Positions 52,260-61,274 of a stretch of 64,000 nucleotides of DNA are shown here, piece after piece (the stretch's first letter is position 1; each line of letters starts with the position of its first letter). The position numbers and the translations under genes were made by a program. This stretch comes from CAZBSE01 sp964561115 (GTDB taxonomy: Bacteria; Actinomycetota; Humimicrobiia; Humimicrobiales; Humimicrobiaceae). Where the stretch lies: NCBI GenBank assembly GCA_964561115.1, contig CAZLOE010000002.1, positions 22,694 through 86,693 on the forward strand, read 5' to 3'. The notes beneath the pieces are model-generated. The model was given only the letters and a program-made list of their open reading frames with translations. It was not told where the DNA came from and ran no database searches.

Positions 52260-52468
52260 AGCTAGTATTAAAAATAAAATAAATATTCGAGTAATATTAC
52301 TGCTTTTTAAATTGTAATAGAAAATATCATAAATAAATAGAAAAAAAAATCCATAATAATAAAAATATTTTAATTAATTCTAAACTGAAAGGAGGGGAAG
52401 TCAAATATATAAAAAAAATTTATTTAAAAGTAGATTCTTTCTAAAAACAAAGAAAGGAGATGGTACCA

Positions 52469-52525
52469 ATGGGAAATAATGAGATTTGCTTAGTAACATT
52501 TAAGTTCGGTAGGCTGATGCACTAA
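52469..52525 (+). CDS. 18-codon leader ORF upstream of the sugar-binding protein
   Basis: An ATG at 52469 with AAAGGAGA ten or so bases upstream opens an 18-residue frame, MGNNEICLVTFKFGRLMH, ending at TAA 52523-52525. Only 66 bases separate its stop from the binding-protein ATG. TGAGATTTG (52480-52488) inside the frame pairs with CAAATCTCA (52527-52535) just after it, and the pairing can extend inward to TTAG/CTAA with one mismatch. This could let ribosome position control folding ahead of the next gene. Another purine-rich ribosome-site-like stretch at 52387-52396 has no normal start codon behind it. Confidence 0.4.
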   Translation: MGNNEICLVTFKFGRLMH

Positions 52526-52591
52526 ACAAATCTCAAAAATCATTTTATTAGATTTTACTGATTAAGTAAAATTAGAAAAGGAGTTTTGAAA

Positions 52592-53968
52592 ATGAAAAAA
52601 TCATTATTGTGGATAGTAGTGCTGGTATTGAGCATATCGATGGTTGCAGCTTTTTCATTATACGGCTGTAAACCAACAGCAGAAGAAGAAGTAGCCGAAG
52701 AAGAAGTAGCAGAAGAAGAAGTAGCCGAAGAAGAAGTAGCAGAAGAAGAAGTAGCTGTATTGGAACCAGCTACTATCCAATTTATGAATTCCAAGAGTGA
52801 GATACAGGTTGCGTTGGAGGAAGCTGCAGTGACTTTCATGGATGAGTATCCTGGAGTTACAGTGGAAATCATCACTGCACCAGAAGGATCATCTCCATTT
52901 GAAAGAATTACAGCCCTGTATGCATCAGGTAATGCACCAGCTTTGGCAATGTTGGACGCTGGACAGATAGAATTATTGGAAGAAAAACTTTTAGATCTTT
53001 CCAATGAAAAGTGGATAGCTGATGCTGCAGTAGGAAACTTGGCTTTTGGTACAATGTCGGATGGAAGTGTAGTGGCCTTTCCTTTTACAGTAGAAGGCTA
53101 TGCTTTTATCTATAATGGAGCAGTACTGAGTGCAGCAGATGTTGACCCAACATCCATAAAAACTCTTGATGACTTGACAGCTGCCTTTGCAGCAATAGAT
53201 GCAACAGGTGTTGCACCAATATCTATCTCACCAATGGATTGGTCACTGGGTGCACATTTTCTGACAATATCTTATAGTACACAAGCTACTGATTATCCTG
53301 GAGTAGTTGCATGGCTGGCTGATCTAGCAGCAGGTAATGTTGATCTGATAACAAACGCTAATTTCAATGGTCTAATGGATACATTTGACCTGATGAAGGA
53401 AAATAATCTGGAAATAGATGACCCGTTAGCACCAACCTATGAACATGGTCCAGAGGTTCTTGGTCAAGGTCAAGTAGGTTTCTGGTTCATGGGCAACTGG
53501 GCATGGCCACAGATCTCCAGCTTTGATACAGCAAATGGAGATTATGGTTTCGTTCCTGTACCTATCAGTAATAATGCAGATGATTATGGTAATTCTAATA
53601 TAACAGCTAGTCCTACTAAATATGTAACAGTAGATAAAGAGCAGAACGATGAGGCACAGCAGGCTGCAGCTCTGGAATTCCTCAACTGGTTGGTATATAG
53701 TCCATCCGGACAGGATGCATTGGTTAATCAGATGAGTTGTATTCCAGCTTTCACAAACATTACGATTGCACCAGCAGATCCATTGGCACAGTCAATCCTA
53801 AGCTATATGGCAGAGGGTAATATCCAGCCGATGGCATTATCAGTACCTCCGGATCATTGGTCTGTATTGGGCGCATCAATGCAAAAATATCTGAGTGACA
53901 CGATAGATAGAGCAGAGTTAGCTGCAGAAATCGAGGCATATTTCGCAAATATAGAAGCAGCAGAATAA
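52592..53968 (+). CDS. Sugar ABC transporter substrate-binding lipoprotein
   Basis: The 458-residue protein is a family 1 (MalE/UgpB-type) solute-binding protein. It has a signal peptide with lipobox SLYGC (Cys about residue 26), then a tandem VAEEE repeat (codons between about 52680 and 52755), then the binding fold with VTVEIITAPEGSSPFERITA and late FWFMGNWAWPQIS and LEFLNWLVYSPSGQDAL. It should capture the operon's sugar outside the membrane and present it to the two permeases that follow. ATG 52592 with AAAGGAG eight bases upstream is the start. No ABC ATPase follows, so a shared one must be encoded elsewhere. Confidence 0.93.
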   Translation: MKKSLLWIVVLVLSISMVAAFSLYGCKPTAEEEVAEEEVAEEEVAEEEVAEEEVAVLEPATIQFMNSKSEIQVALEEAAVTFMDEYPGVTVEIITAPEGSSPFERITALYASGNAPALAMLDAGQIELLEEKLLDLSNEKWIADAAVGNLAFGTMSDGSVVAFPFTVEGYAFIYNGAVLSAADVDPTSIKTLDDLTAAFAAIDATGVAPISISPMDWSLGAHFLTISYSTQATDYPGVVAWLADLAAGNVDLITNANFNGLMDTFDLMKENNLEIDDPLAPTYEHGPEVLGQGQVGFWFMGNWAWPQISSFDTANGDYGFVPVPISNNADDYGNSNITASPTKYVTVDKEQNDEAQQAAALEFLNWLVYSPSGQDALVNQMSCIPAFTNITIAPADPLAQSILSYMAEGNIQPMALSVPPDHWSVLGASMQKYLSDTIDRAELAAEIEAYFANIEAAE

Positions 53969-54038
53969 TTTAATACAAAGATGAGTTATATTGAAATGGA
54001 TTTATAAAGATACTCATTGATGTAACTCTATTATTGAA

Positions 54039-54095
54039 GAGAATGGATTTTATTGGAGGGTATCTAAGGATATTATTACTTTAAAATCCATTCTC
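54039..54095 (+). terminator. Long inverted repeat between binding protein and permease genes
   Basis: GAGAATGGATTTTA (54039-54052) is the exact reverse complement of 54082-54095, with a 29-base loop. It lies in the 355-bp gap before the permease. A hairpin here commonly stabilises the upstream message or partly terminates transcription, giving more binding protein than permease. The rest of the gap shows no gene. Confidence 0.5.
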
Positions 54096-54323
54096 AAATA
54101 TAAATTGGTAATATTTTTTTATTAAAGACTGAATAATAACTCAGAATATTTATTATAATTAAATATGAAATTAAAGCGGTGTATGGGGATGCTTCTTTTC
54201 TAGATTCTATTAAAAAGAAGATTTAGATTCTTTTACAGTTTTGAAGGATAGCAGACTTTTAAATATTTTATAAGTAAATATATTTAGGACTATTTGTGTA
54301 ATAACTGTTAAAGGGGGTTTGCA

Positions 54324-55214
54324 ATAAATAGAGAAAAACGCTTTTTTGATAAACTTAAAGCCTACCTGGTTTTTGGGGGACCACTAACTTTTATATTCTT
54401 TACAGTTATTATTTGTTCATTCATTTTCGGAATATACCTCACATTTACGAATTGGAATGGCATATCCAGTGTTCATAATTTTATCGGCATAAAAAATTAT
54501 ATTACTCTTTTTCATAGCCAGGCTTTTTGGACATCTTTTACCGTAACACTAAAATATGTTTTAGCAATGGTAATACTAACTAATGTTATCGCTTTTTTCC
54601 TGGCTTATGTTCTGACAGGTGGTATTAAAGGGGATAATTTTTTTAGAGCAGGTTTCTTTTCATCCAATTTAATAGGTGGAATTGTACTGGGAATTATTTG
54701 GAATTTTATTTTTTCTACAGTTTTTGTATATATAGGGAAGAACTTTCTTTCCTTTATTCCTTTTCTTTCTAAATCATGGCTGGGAGACCCAACGAAAGCA
54801 CTTTGGGCATTAGTAGTTACTACAGTCTGGCAATATTCGGGTTATATGATGATAATTTATATTGCCGGGTTTATGAGTGTACCTAAAGAGTTGCTGGAAG
54901 CGGCAAGCATTGATGGAGCAGGTAATTTTGTCAAGTTAAAAAGCATCATACTTCCTTTTATGGTTCCCTCCTTTGTTGTCTGCCTTTTCTTATCTTTCCA
55001 AAGAGGTTTTATTGTGTATGACATTAATCTTTCGTTGACTCAGGGAGGCCCATTTAAAAGTACCGAGCTTATATCCATGCATGTTTATGAAAAAGCATTT
55101 TTAGCCCAGCAGTATGGGATTGGACAAGCTGAAGCTTTTTTCCTTTTCGTAGTAGTTTTTATTGTAGCAGTTAGCCAGGTTTATTTCGGTAAGAAACTGG
55201 AGATGGAAGCATGA
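54324..55214 (+). CDS. Sugar ABC transporter permease (MalF-like)
   Basis: The reading frame is open from 54312 and codes for the full permease from INREKRFFDKLKAYLVFGG, through the first membrane helix (LTFIFFTVIICSFIFG) and TFTNWNGISSVHNFIGIKNY. The later EAA loop is EAASIDGAGNFVKLKSIILP. In this frame there is no ATG, GTG or TTG before 54567, which would remove the first helix and the conserved FIGxxNY segment. GGGGG (54313-54317) is six bases before an in-frame ATA at 54324, so I take ATA as the probable start, giving 296 residues. About six membrane segments are present. Its stop overlaps the next permease by four bases. Confidence 0.88.
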   Translation: MNREKRFFDKLKAYLVFGGPLTFIFFTVIICSFIFGIYLTFTNWNGISSVHNFIGIKNYITLFHSQAFWTSFTVTLKYVLAMVILTNVIAFFLAYVLTGGIKGDNFFRAGFFSSNLIGGIVLGIIWNFIFSTVFVYIGKNFLSFIPFLSKSWLGDPTKALWALVVTTVWQYSGYMMIIYIAGFMSVPKELLEAASIDGAGNFVKLKSIILPFMVPSFVVCLFLSFQRGFIVYDINLSLTQGGPFKSTELISMHVYEKAFLAQQYGIGQAEAFFLFVVVFIVAVSQVYFGKKLEMEA

Positions 55215-56035
55215 TAAAAAAAAGGATAAATAATTCTTTAAGATTACTTGTTATTTCTATAGTGTTTATTCTATATATATCACCATTATTGCTTGTTTTA
55301 ATAAATTCATTTAAGACAACTAAAGAATTTCTATTAAGCCCTCTTTCGCTGCCTGATAAATTAAATTTTCAAAACTACATTGAGGCATTCAGCAAAATGA
55401 ATTTTTTGCATAGTTTTACCAATACCCTTATTGTTACTATTTTCAGTACTGCGTTCATTGTATTATTTTCTTCTATGACGGCATATATTCTTGTTCGAAG
55501 GAGTTGGAGATTCAATAGATATATATTTTTTATTATGGTGGGTGCCATGCTTATTCCTTTCCAGGCTATTATGATCCCCATGTTAAGAATATTTGGTTTT
55601 ATTGGAATGATAAATAATATATGGGGATTAATCTACCTGTATATCGGATTTGGAGCTGGTTTAGCCGTTTTCATCTACCATGGATTTATAAAATCTATAC
55701 CTTTAGAATTAGAGGAAGCTGCTATGATTGACGGAGCCTCGAGAACTCAGGTATTTTTCCATATAATTTTTCCGCTTTTAAAATCAACAACAATAACTAT
55801 TGCTGTTTTAGATGTACTTTGGATATGGAATGACTTTTTACTGCCCAATCTGGTATTGCTGAGGCCATCCAATATGACGTTACCCCTTTCGACCTACCGC
55901 TTCTATCTAACTTATACTGTAGACTACGGGCTTTTAATGGCAGGTCTCGTTATGACAGTTGCCCCTCTTATTCTAATGTATCTCTTCCTCCAGAGATATA
56001 TTATCAAGGGCATTATACAGGGTTCGATTAAATGA
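55211..56035 (+). CDS. Sugar ABC transporter permease (MalG-like)
   Basis: The 274-residue protein has six membrane segments and the MalG-type signature. It begins with a short basic end and ISIVFILYISPLLLVLINSF, contains NFQNYIEAFSKMNFLHSFTN, and carries the EAA loop EAAMIDGASRTQVFFHIIFP that contacts the ATPase. ATG at 55211 overlaps the preceding permease by four bases, so the two are translated together. It forms the membrane pore with the MalF-like subunit. No ATP-binding subunit is encoded in this locus. Confidence 0.94.
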   Translation: MIKKRINNSLRLLVISIVFILYISPLLLVLINSFKTTKEFLLSPLSLPDKLNFQNYIEAFSKMNFLHSFTNTLIVTIFSTAFIVLFSSMTAYILVRRSWRFNRYIFFIMVGAMLIPFQAIMIPMLRIFGFIGMINNIWGLIYLYIGFGAGLAVFIYHGFIKSIPLELEEAAMIDGASRTQVFFHIIFPLLKSTTITIAVLDVLWIWNDFLLPNLVLLRPSNMTLPLSTYRFYLTYTVDYGLLMAGLVMTVAPLILMYLFLQRYIIKGIIQGSIK

Positions 56036-56092
56036 TTGATCAGTTTATAAAATGCATCTTAAACATATTCGAGAAACAAGGAGTTAATAAAC

Positions 56093-57550
56093 GTGGCAAT
56101 AAAGAATGAAATAGTACTTATTACTTACGCTGACAGTATGGGAAAGAACATTAAAGAGTTAAGCGACATACTAGAAACCCATTTTAAGGGGATTATAGGA
56201 GGAATTCACATTCTTCCATTTTTTCCTTCAACGGCCGATAGGGGATTTGCACCATTAAGCTACAAGGAAGTAGATAAAAAATTTGGTACATGGGAGGATA
56301 TCAAAAATCTTAGTAGGGAATTCTATTTAATATACGACTTTATGATTAATCACATATCAACAAGCTCTGAATATTTTAAAGATTTTATCAAGAATAAAGA
56401 CCAATCGCTTTATGCTGATATGTTTATCAGGTACAAGAATTTTTGGCCGGACGGTGAACCAAGTAAAGAGGAAATTGAACTTATTTATAAAAGGAAGCCC
56501 AAGGCACCATATGTAGTCGTAGAATTTGAGGATGGAACTACTGAAAAAATTTGGAGTACCTTTGGCGATGAGCAAGTTGATCTAAATATAAAGGCTGATG
56601 TAACAAAGACCTTTATTAAAGAATCTTTGATATATCTTGCTGGTAAAGCTGCTTCCATTATCCGGCTTGATGCTTTAGCCTATACTATAAAAAAAAGATG
56701 GACCAACTGTTTTTTCATAGAGCCTGATATATGGGAACTTTTAGATTATATACAAACTATCTTAAAAGATTATGATGTAGAAATACTTCCAGAGACACAT
56801 GAACATTATTCAATTCAAATGAAACTAGCAGAAAGGGGTTATTGGGTATACGATTTTGCACTACCCATGTTGTTATTGCATACATTATATAGTGGTTCAA
56901 AAAAACGACTTATCAGCTGGCTTAAACAATGTCCCAGAAAGCAATTTACCACTCTTGATACTCATGATGGTATCGGCGTTGTAGATGTCTACGACTTGTT
57001 ATCAGATGAGGAAATTGAGCAAATAAAAGAACATATATTTTCAAGAGAAGTCGATGTAAAAATGTTATATAAATTAAAAATGACTTATAAAAGTTCTGGT
57101 GTGTACCAAATCAACTGTACTTATTATTCAGCTCTGGGAAATAATGATGATGCCTATCTACTGGCAAGAGCTATACAGTTTTTTACTCCTGGAATTCCTC
57201 AGGTCTATTATGTAGGATTATTGGCTGGTGAGAATGACATCGAATTTCTTAAGACCTCTAAGGAAGGGAGAAGTATCAACCGTCATTATTATACACGAGA
57301 GGAGATTGAAGAAAATCTCCAAAGACCTGTTTTAAAAAAAATATTTAACTTGATGAAGTTTCGTAATACGTACCCCGTATTTGATGGGGATTTTAAAGTA
57401 CTTGAGAGTGATGAAGATTTTCTTTTAACAATCCTGTGGAAGAAGGGTAGGTATGAGGCGAAAATTCAGGCAAACTTGAGAACATATCGATTTAGCATTA
57501 CTTATTTTGATCCGGAGGTGAAAAAACATGTTGAACTTGCTGGTATCTGA
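56093..57550 (+). CDS. Sucrose phosphorylase (GH13 subfamily 18)
   Basis: The 485-residue protein matches sucrose phosphorylase, which splits sucrose with phosphate into glucose 1-phosphate and fructose in the cytoplasm. It starts IVLITYADSMGKNIKELSDI, then HILPFFPSTADRGFAPL. It has the nucleophile aspartate in IIRLDALAYTIKK (about residue 196), the acid/base glutamate in LPETHEHY and the third carboxylate in LDTHDGIGVVD. The specific QVYYVGLLAGENDIEFL and INRHYY segments are present. Length is typical. GTG start, 57 bp after the permease. It fits an operon that imports unphosphorylated sucrose. Confidence 0.92.
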   Translation: MAIKNEIVLITYADSMGKNIKELSDILETHFKGIIGGIHILPFFPSTADRGFAPLSYKEVDKKFGTWEDIKNLSREFYLIYDFMINHISTSSEYFKDFIKNKDQSLYADMFIRYKNFWPDGEPSKEEIELIYKRKPKAPYVVVEFEDGTTEKIWSTFGDEQVDLNIKADVTKTFIKESLIYLAGKAASIIRLDALAYTIKKRWTNCFFIEPDIWELLDYIQTILKDYDVEILPETHEHYSIQMKLAERGYWVYDFALPMLLLHTLYSGSKKRLISWLKQCPRKQFTTLDTHDGIGVVDVYDLLSDEEIEQIKEHIFSREVDVKMLYKLKMTYKSSGVYQINCTYYSALGNNDDAYLLARAIQFFTPGIPQVYYVGLLAGENDIEFLKTSKEGRSINRHYYTREEIEENLQRPVLKKIFNLMKFRNTYPVFDGDFKVLESDEDFLLTILWKKGRYEAKIQANLRTYRFSITYFDPEVKKHVELAGI

Positions 57551-57675
57551 CGAGATTCATTTTTTAAAGTGAAATATATTGGTTGATATATAACACGTAG
57601 GCCTGTTGTATATAACTTTTTGCTTTTAAGTCTAATATATAAATTGTATTTTTATAAAAAAGGAGAGCTTAGACT

Positions 57676-58629
57676 ATGGATATAAAGGATATGGATCCCA
57701 AATTTAAAAAGTATTTAAAGGAAGTTAAACTAAAACAAAAATCGGCATTTTCTATATCAGATATTGAAAAGGCAAGAATTCTAGCTGATGAGATAACATG
57801 TTCTGAGATAAGTCAACCGGAGAAAGTTTTTGATTTAACAGATATTGTTATCAGAGGCTATAGAAGCGATATAACTCTTCGTTTATATAAGCCAGAGAGA
57901 AAACCACCTTTACCCATTTTATTGTTTTTTCATGGAGGTGGTTGGGTTTTTGGAAATCTTAAGAATTATGAAAGTTTTTGTACCCAGATTGTCAATCTTT
58001 CATCAAGTGCTGTTGTTTCAGTTGATTATAACTTAGCCCCTGAGCATAAATTTCCGGAGCCTGTCGAAGACTGCTACTCTGCTTTAATATGGATACTGGA
58101 AAATGGTAGTAAATATGGCTTGGATCCGTCACGTCTAATAATATGTGGTGATAGTGCGGGGGGCAATATTTCTGCTGCTATTACACTTATGGCAAGGGAT
58201 AGAGGCATTTCATCCATTGGGTATCAGGTTCTTATATATCCAGCAGTTGATCTTTCAAGTTTTGACTATGAATCCTTTAAATTATTCGGAACCGGTAATT
58301 TGCTTGACACAAAAGATATGCCTTTGGCAATTGAGAGATATCTTAATAGTAAAGATGAGCGTTTCAATCCTTGCGTATCTCCAATTCTGGCAAAAGACTT
58401 CTCCAATCTTCCCCCTGCTTATGTAATTACTGCAGGATACGATGTATTAAGAGATGAAGGGCACGCATACGCGTTGAAGCTGGTAAAGGCAGGAGTGCCA
58501 GTAGCTATAAGATGCTATAAAGAGTTCATGCATGGATTTTTTACAATGGATGCAATATCGGATGCAGTACGGCCTGCTATTGTTGAAACAGCAGAATTCT
58601 TAAAGAAAGTATTTAATGAGATGGTATAA
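57676..58629 (+). CDS. Alpha/beta hydrolase, hormone-sensitive-lipase family
   Basis: The 317-residue protein is an HSL-type esterase. The oxyanion motif HGGGWVFGN is at about residue 88, the nucleophile elbow CGDSAGGNISAA at about 160, the acid in TAGYDVLRDEG and the histidine in EFMHGFFTM. Such enzymes hydrolyse short acyl esters. Its place between sucrose phosphorylase and a GH32 enzyme suggests removal of acyl groups from imported sucrose or fructoside esters, an inference. ATG with AAAGGAGA upstream; 125-bp gap before it, with nothing notable. Confidence 0.9.
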   Translation: MDIKDMDPKFKKYLKEVKLKQKSAFSISDIEKARILADEITCSEISQPEKVFDLTDIVIRGYRSDITLRLYKPERKPPLPILLFFHGGGWVFGNLKNYESFCTQIVNLSSSAVVSVDYNLAPEHKFPEPVEDCYSALIWILENGSKYGLDPSRLIICGDSAGGNISAAITLMARDRGISSIGYQVLIYPAVDLSSFDYESFKLFGTGNLLDTKDMPLAIERYLNSKDERFNPCVSPILAKDFSNLPPAYVITAGYDVLRDEGHAYALKLVKAGVPVAIRCYKEFMHGFFTMDAISDAVRPAIVETAEFLKKVFNEMV

Positions 58630-58705
58630 GGTTTTTTAATTTAATAGAGATTTTATTATTGTTCAAGATAAATAGTTAAGAGGAGGGGTTGTAATCAATA
58701 GTAGT

Positions 58706-60196
58706 TTGGATAGACTTAGACACCAGCGATTAGTAAAAAAAGCTGAAGAATCCATAGATAAAGTTAAGGATGAAGTGGCGAAAGACCGGTACAGGCTCAA
58801 ATACCATTTCATGGCACCGGCATATTGGATTAATGATCCAAACGGTCTAATATACTTCAATGGTGAATATCACATGTTCTACCAGTACAATCCCTATGCT
58901 CCCAGATGGGGGACAATACACTGGGGACATGCAAAAAGTAAGGATCTTGTACACTGGGAACATCTTCCCATAGCGCTTGCTCCAAGTGAAGATTATGATT
59001 TAGACAAAAGGGGAGGCTGCTTTTCTGGAAGTGCCGTTGATAATAAAGGAACACTTACCATTATTTATACAGGGGCTGTAAGAAGGGGTGGTAAGTTAAT
59101 GCAGTCCCAGTGTCTGGCTACCAGCACTAACGGTATTATCTTCGATAAATATGAAGGGAATCCTGTTATTCCAGCGCCACCGGAAGAAGGATCTATGGAT
59201 TTCAGGGATCCCAAGGTATGGAAGCATGATAATAAATGGTATGTGGTTATCGGATCATGCAAGGATGGAAAAGGTAATGCTTTGCTGTACTGTTCGGATA
59301 ATTTGAGAAAATGGGTTTATATAGGGGTGCTTGCTGAAAGCGACGGCTCCTTAGGAACTATGTGGGAGTGCCCTGACTTCTTCCCAATAGGGAATAAATA
59401 TGTTCTTATTTTTTCGCCTATGGGAATAGTGGGAAAGAACACCTTTTACATTGTGGGAGATATGGACTATAAAACAGCTAAATTCACATGGGATATTATA
59501 GAAGAGGTTGACTATGGTTTTGATTATTATGTAACCCAGACATTCTTGGACGGAAAGGGCAGGAGAATAATAATAGGCTGGATCAATGCCTGGAATTGGA
59601 TGCCCTGGTGGAAGGGCTTTGGTTTCCCAGTAGCCAAAAACTGGTGTGGGGCTATGTCGATACCCAGAATTATAGAGCTGGACGATGACAGGCGTCTTAG
59701 GTTCCAACCAGTGGAAGAACTGAAAATTTTACGTGATGTTCACTTCGGGTTGGAAAACACCGAAATAATACCTGGTGTAAGAGTTCTGCCTAAAGAAGTA
59801 AGCAACAAATGTCTTGAGATAATGGCAGAATTTGAACTTAAAGACTGTAAAGCTAAAGAGTTAGGATTTAGTCTAAAGTGTTCAGCGAGTGAAAGTGAGG
59901 AAGCAGAAGTTTCATACAATATAAAAGCCAGAGAATTGCGTTTTAGCATGCGACAGTCTGATTCTGGCAGTGAAGGCATAAAGACTTGCAGGCTCGAGTC
60001 TGCTAGCAGCAAAACATTGAAGCTCCATATCTTTGTGGATACTTCCTTTGTGGAAATATTTGCGGATGAGGGGCGCGCTTGTTTGACAAATAATGTATAT
60101 CCTCAATCTGAGATCAGGGATATTGATCTATTCGCTCGGGGTGGAAAGGTTAAAATGATCTCTCTTGATCTATGGAAACTTAAGTCAATATGGTAA
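58706..60196 (+). CDS. GH32 beta-fructofuranosidase / sucrose(-6-phosphate) hydrolase
   Basis: The 496-residue frame (from TTG 58706) is a GH32 enzyme. It has the nucleophile motif YWINDPNGLIYF (Asp44), the transition-state MDFRDPKVW, and the acid/base MWECPDFFPI. The second beta-sandwich domain follows and ends with LKLHIFVDTSFVEIFADEG. It releases fructose from sucrose or fructo-oligosaccharides; with an ABC importer present, phosphorylated sucrose is less likely as substrate. No signal peptide. AGGAGGGG (58681-58688) sits too far from the TTG but is well placed for an in-frame ATC at 58694, giving MNSSLDRL, so the real start is uncertain by four codons. Confidence 0.92.
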   Translation: MDRLRHQRLVKKAEESIDKVKDEVAKDRYRLKYHFMAPAYWINDPNGLIYFNGEYHMFYQYNPYAPRWGTIHWGHAKSKDLVHWEHLPIALAPSEDYDLDKRGGCFSGSAVDNKGTLTIIYTGAVRRGGKLMQSQCLATSTNGIIFDKYEGNPVIPAPPEEGSMDFRDPKVWKHDNKWYVVIGSCKDGKGNALLYCSDNLRKWVYIGVLAESDGSLGTMWECPDFFPIGNKYVLIFSPMGIVGKNTFYIVGDMDYKTAKFTWDIIEEVDYGFDYYVTQTFLDGKGRRIIIGWINAWNWMPWWKGFGFPVAKNWCGAMSIPRIIELDDDRRLRFQPVEELKILRDVHFGLENTEIIPGVRVLPKEVSNKCLEIMAEFELKDCKAKELGFSLKCSASESEEAEVSYNIKARELRFSMRQSDSGSEGIKTCRLESASSKTLKLHIFVDTSFVEIFADEGRACLTNNVYPQSEIRDIDLFARGGKVKMISLDLWKLKSIW

Positions 60197-60233
60197 AAAA
60201 GATGGTAAAGCTATTTTTCATGGAGGCTTTTCA

Positions 60234-61274
60234 ATGAACAATAGTTCAAATGATAAATTCAAAGATGCAAAAAGAAATATAGGCGAGAAGATTAAGCAAA
60301 AACTTCCTTGGACTCCTGAAGACATCCAGGATACGGACAGCATTCCCAAGGGTGATATGCCCGGTGATAAAATCAAGATTAGTTCTCAGCATATCCAAAA
60401 AGCTCAGATAATTTTCCCGAAATTATTAGAACTGCTGATACCCATACTTGATGAAAACCCTTATCAGCGCTCAGTTGTAGCTATTTGCGGGGGATCCGGT
60501 GTAGGCAAATCCGAGATTGCATCCTTGATATCCTACTATCTCAACTGTATGGGCTTGTATAGCTATATCCTGTCTGGAGACAATTATCCTTACAGAATAC
60601 CAAAATACAACGATGCAGAGAGGCACCGAATTTTCAGGAAAAGCGGAATCGAAGGCCTTATTTCACACGGACAGTATATTGAGGAAAGGCATGCCATACT
60701 GAAAGAGATCCAGGAAAGCGGCAATGATTCAAACCCGGATTACGTCAAAAGCTACCCGTGGCTTTCCGTTTACCAGAGCGCGGGCCGGAGTGGACTCAAG
60801 AATTATCTGGGAAGCACAAATGAAATAGATTTCAAAGAGCTTACAGGAATCATATCCCAGTTTAAAAACGGTGAACCAAGGATATTACTTAAAAGAATGG
60901 GAAGAGAAGAGACAGAACTCTGGTATGATCCTGTTGATTTTAGCGATAAAAATATAATGATTATAGAATGGACTCATGGTAACAGCCAAAATCTTCAGGG
61001 TGTAGACATACCGATTCTGCTCAACAGTACCCCACAGGAAACGCTTAAACACCGCAGGTCACGTAATAGAGACGGCGCAACCGACAGCCCTTTTATAAAA
61101 ATGGTATTGGGAATAGAACAGGAAATGCTGATTTGGCAGGCGCCGAAGGCAAAACTGATATTGTCCAGGAGCGGTGAAATATTGGCTTACAAGGATTTTG
61201 TCAAGCTTATGATACAGGACAGATATAGGAAGGGACTATGGATAGCGACGCGAAAATGCCGGCAAAAGCAATAA
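60234..61274 (+). CDS. P-loop kinase of the phosphoribulokinase/uridine-kinase-like type, sucrose locus
   Basis: The 346-residue protein has an N-terminal helical part of about 80 residues. A P-loop kinase follows, with Walker A GGSGVGKS (residues 86-93), LSGDNYPYRIPKYNDAERHR, and IIEWTHGN like a Walker B region. A lid-like basic part, LKHRRSRNRDGATD, comes later. It is not a ROK or PfkB fructokinase. I cannot name the substrate; fructose, a polyol, or a nucleotide are all possible. ATG 60234 with TGGAGG upstream is the start (an earlier in-frame ATG at 60165 is inside the GH32 gene). The 3' end overlaps the second phosphorylase by 37 bases. Confidence 0.65.
   Translation: MNNSSNDKFKDAKRNIGEKIKQKLPWTPEDIQDTDSIPKGDMPGDKIKISSQHIQKAQIIFPKLLELLIPILDENPYQRSVVAICGGSGVGKSEIASLISYYLNCMGLYSYILSGDNYPYRIPKYNDAERHRIFRKSGIEGLISHGQYIEERHAILKEIQESGNDSNPDYVKSYPWLSVYQSAGRSGLKNYLGSTNEIDFKELTGIISQFKNGEPRILLKRMGREETELWYDPVDFSDKNIMIIEWTHGNSQNLQGVDIPILLNSTPQETLKHRRSRNRDGATDSPFIKMVLGIEQEMLIWQAPKAKLILSRSGEILAYKDFVKLMIQDRYRKGLWIATRKCRQKQ

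Noticed and set aside
52387..52420. Ribosome-site-like AAAGGAGGGGAAG upstream of the leader ORF
   Set aside because: No ATG, GTG or TTG follows within range; the downstream frame is short and AT-only, so I do not call a gene.
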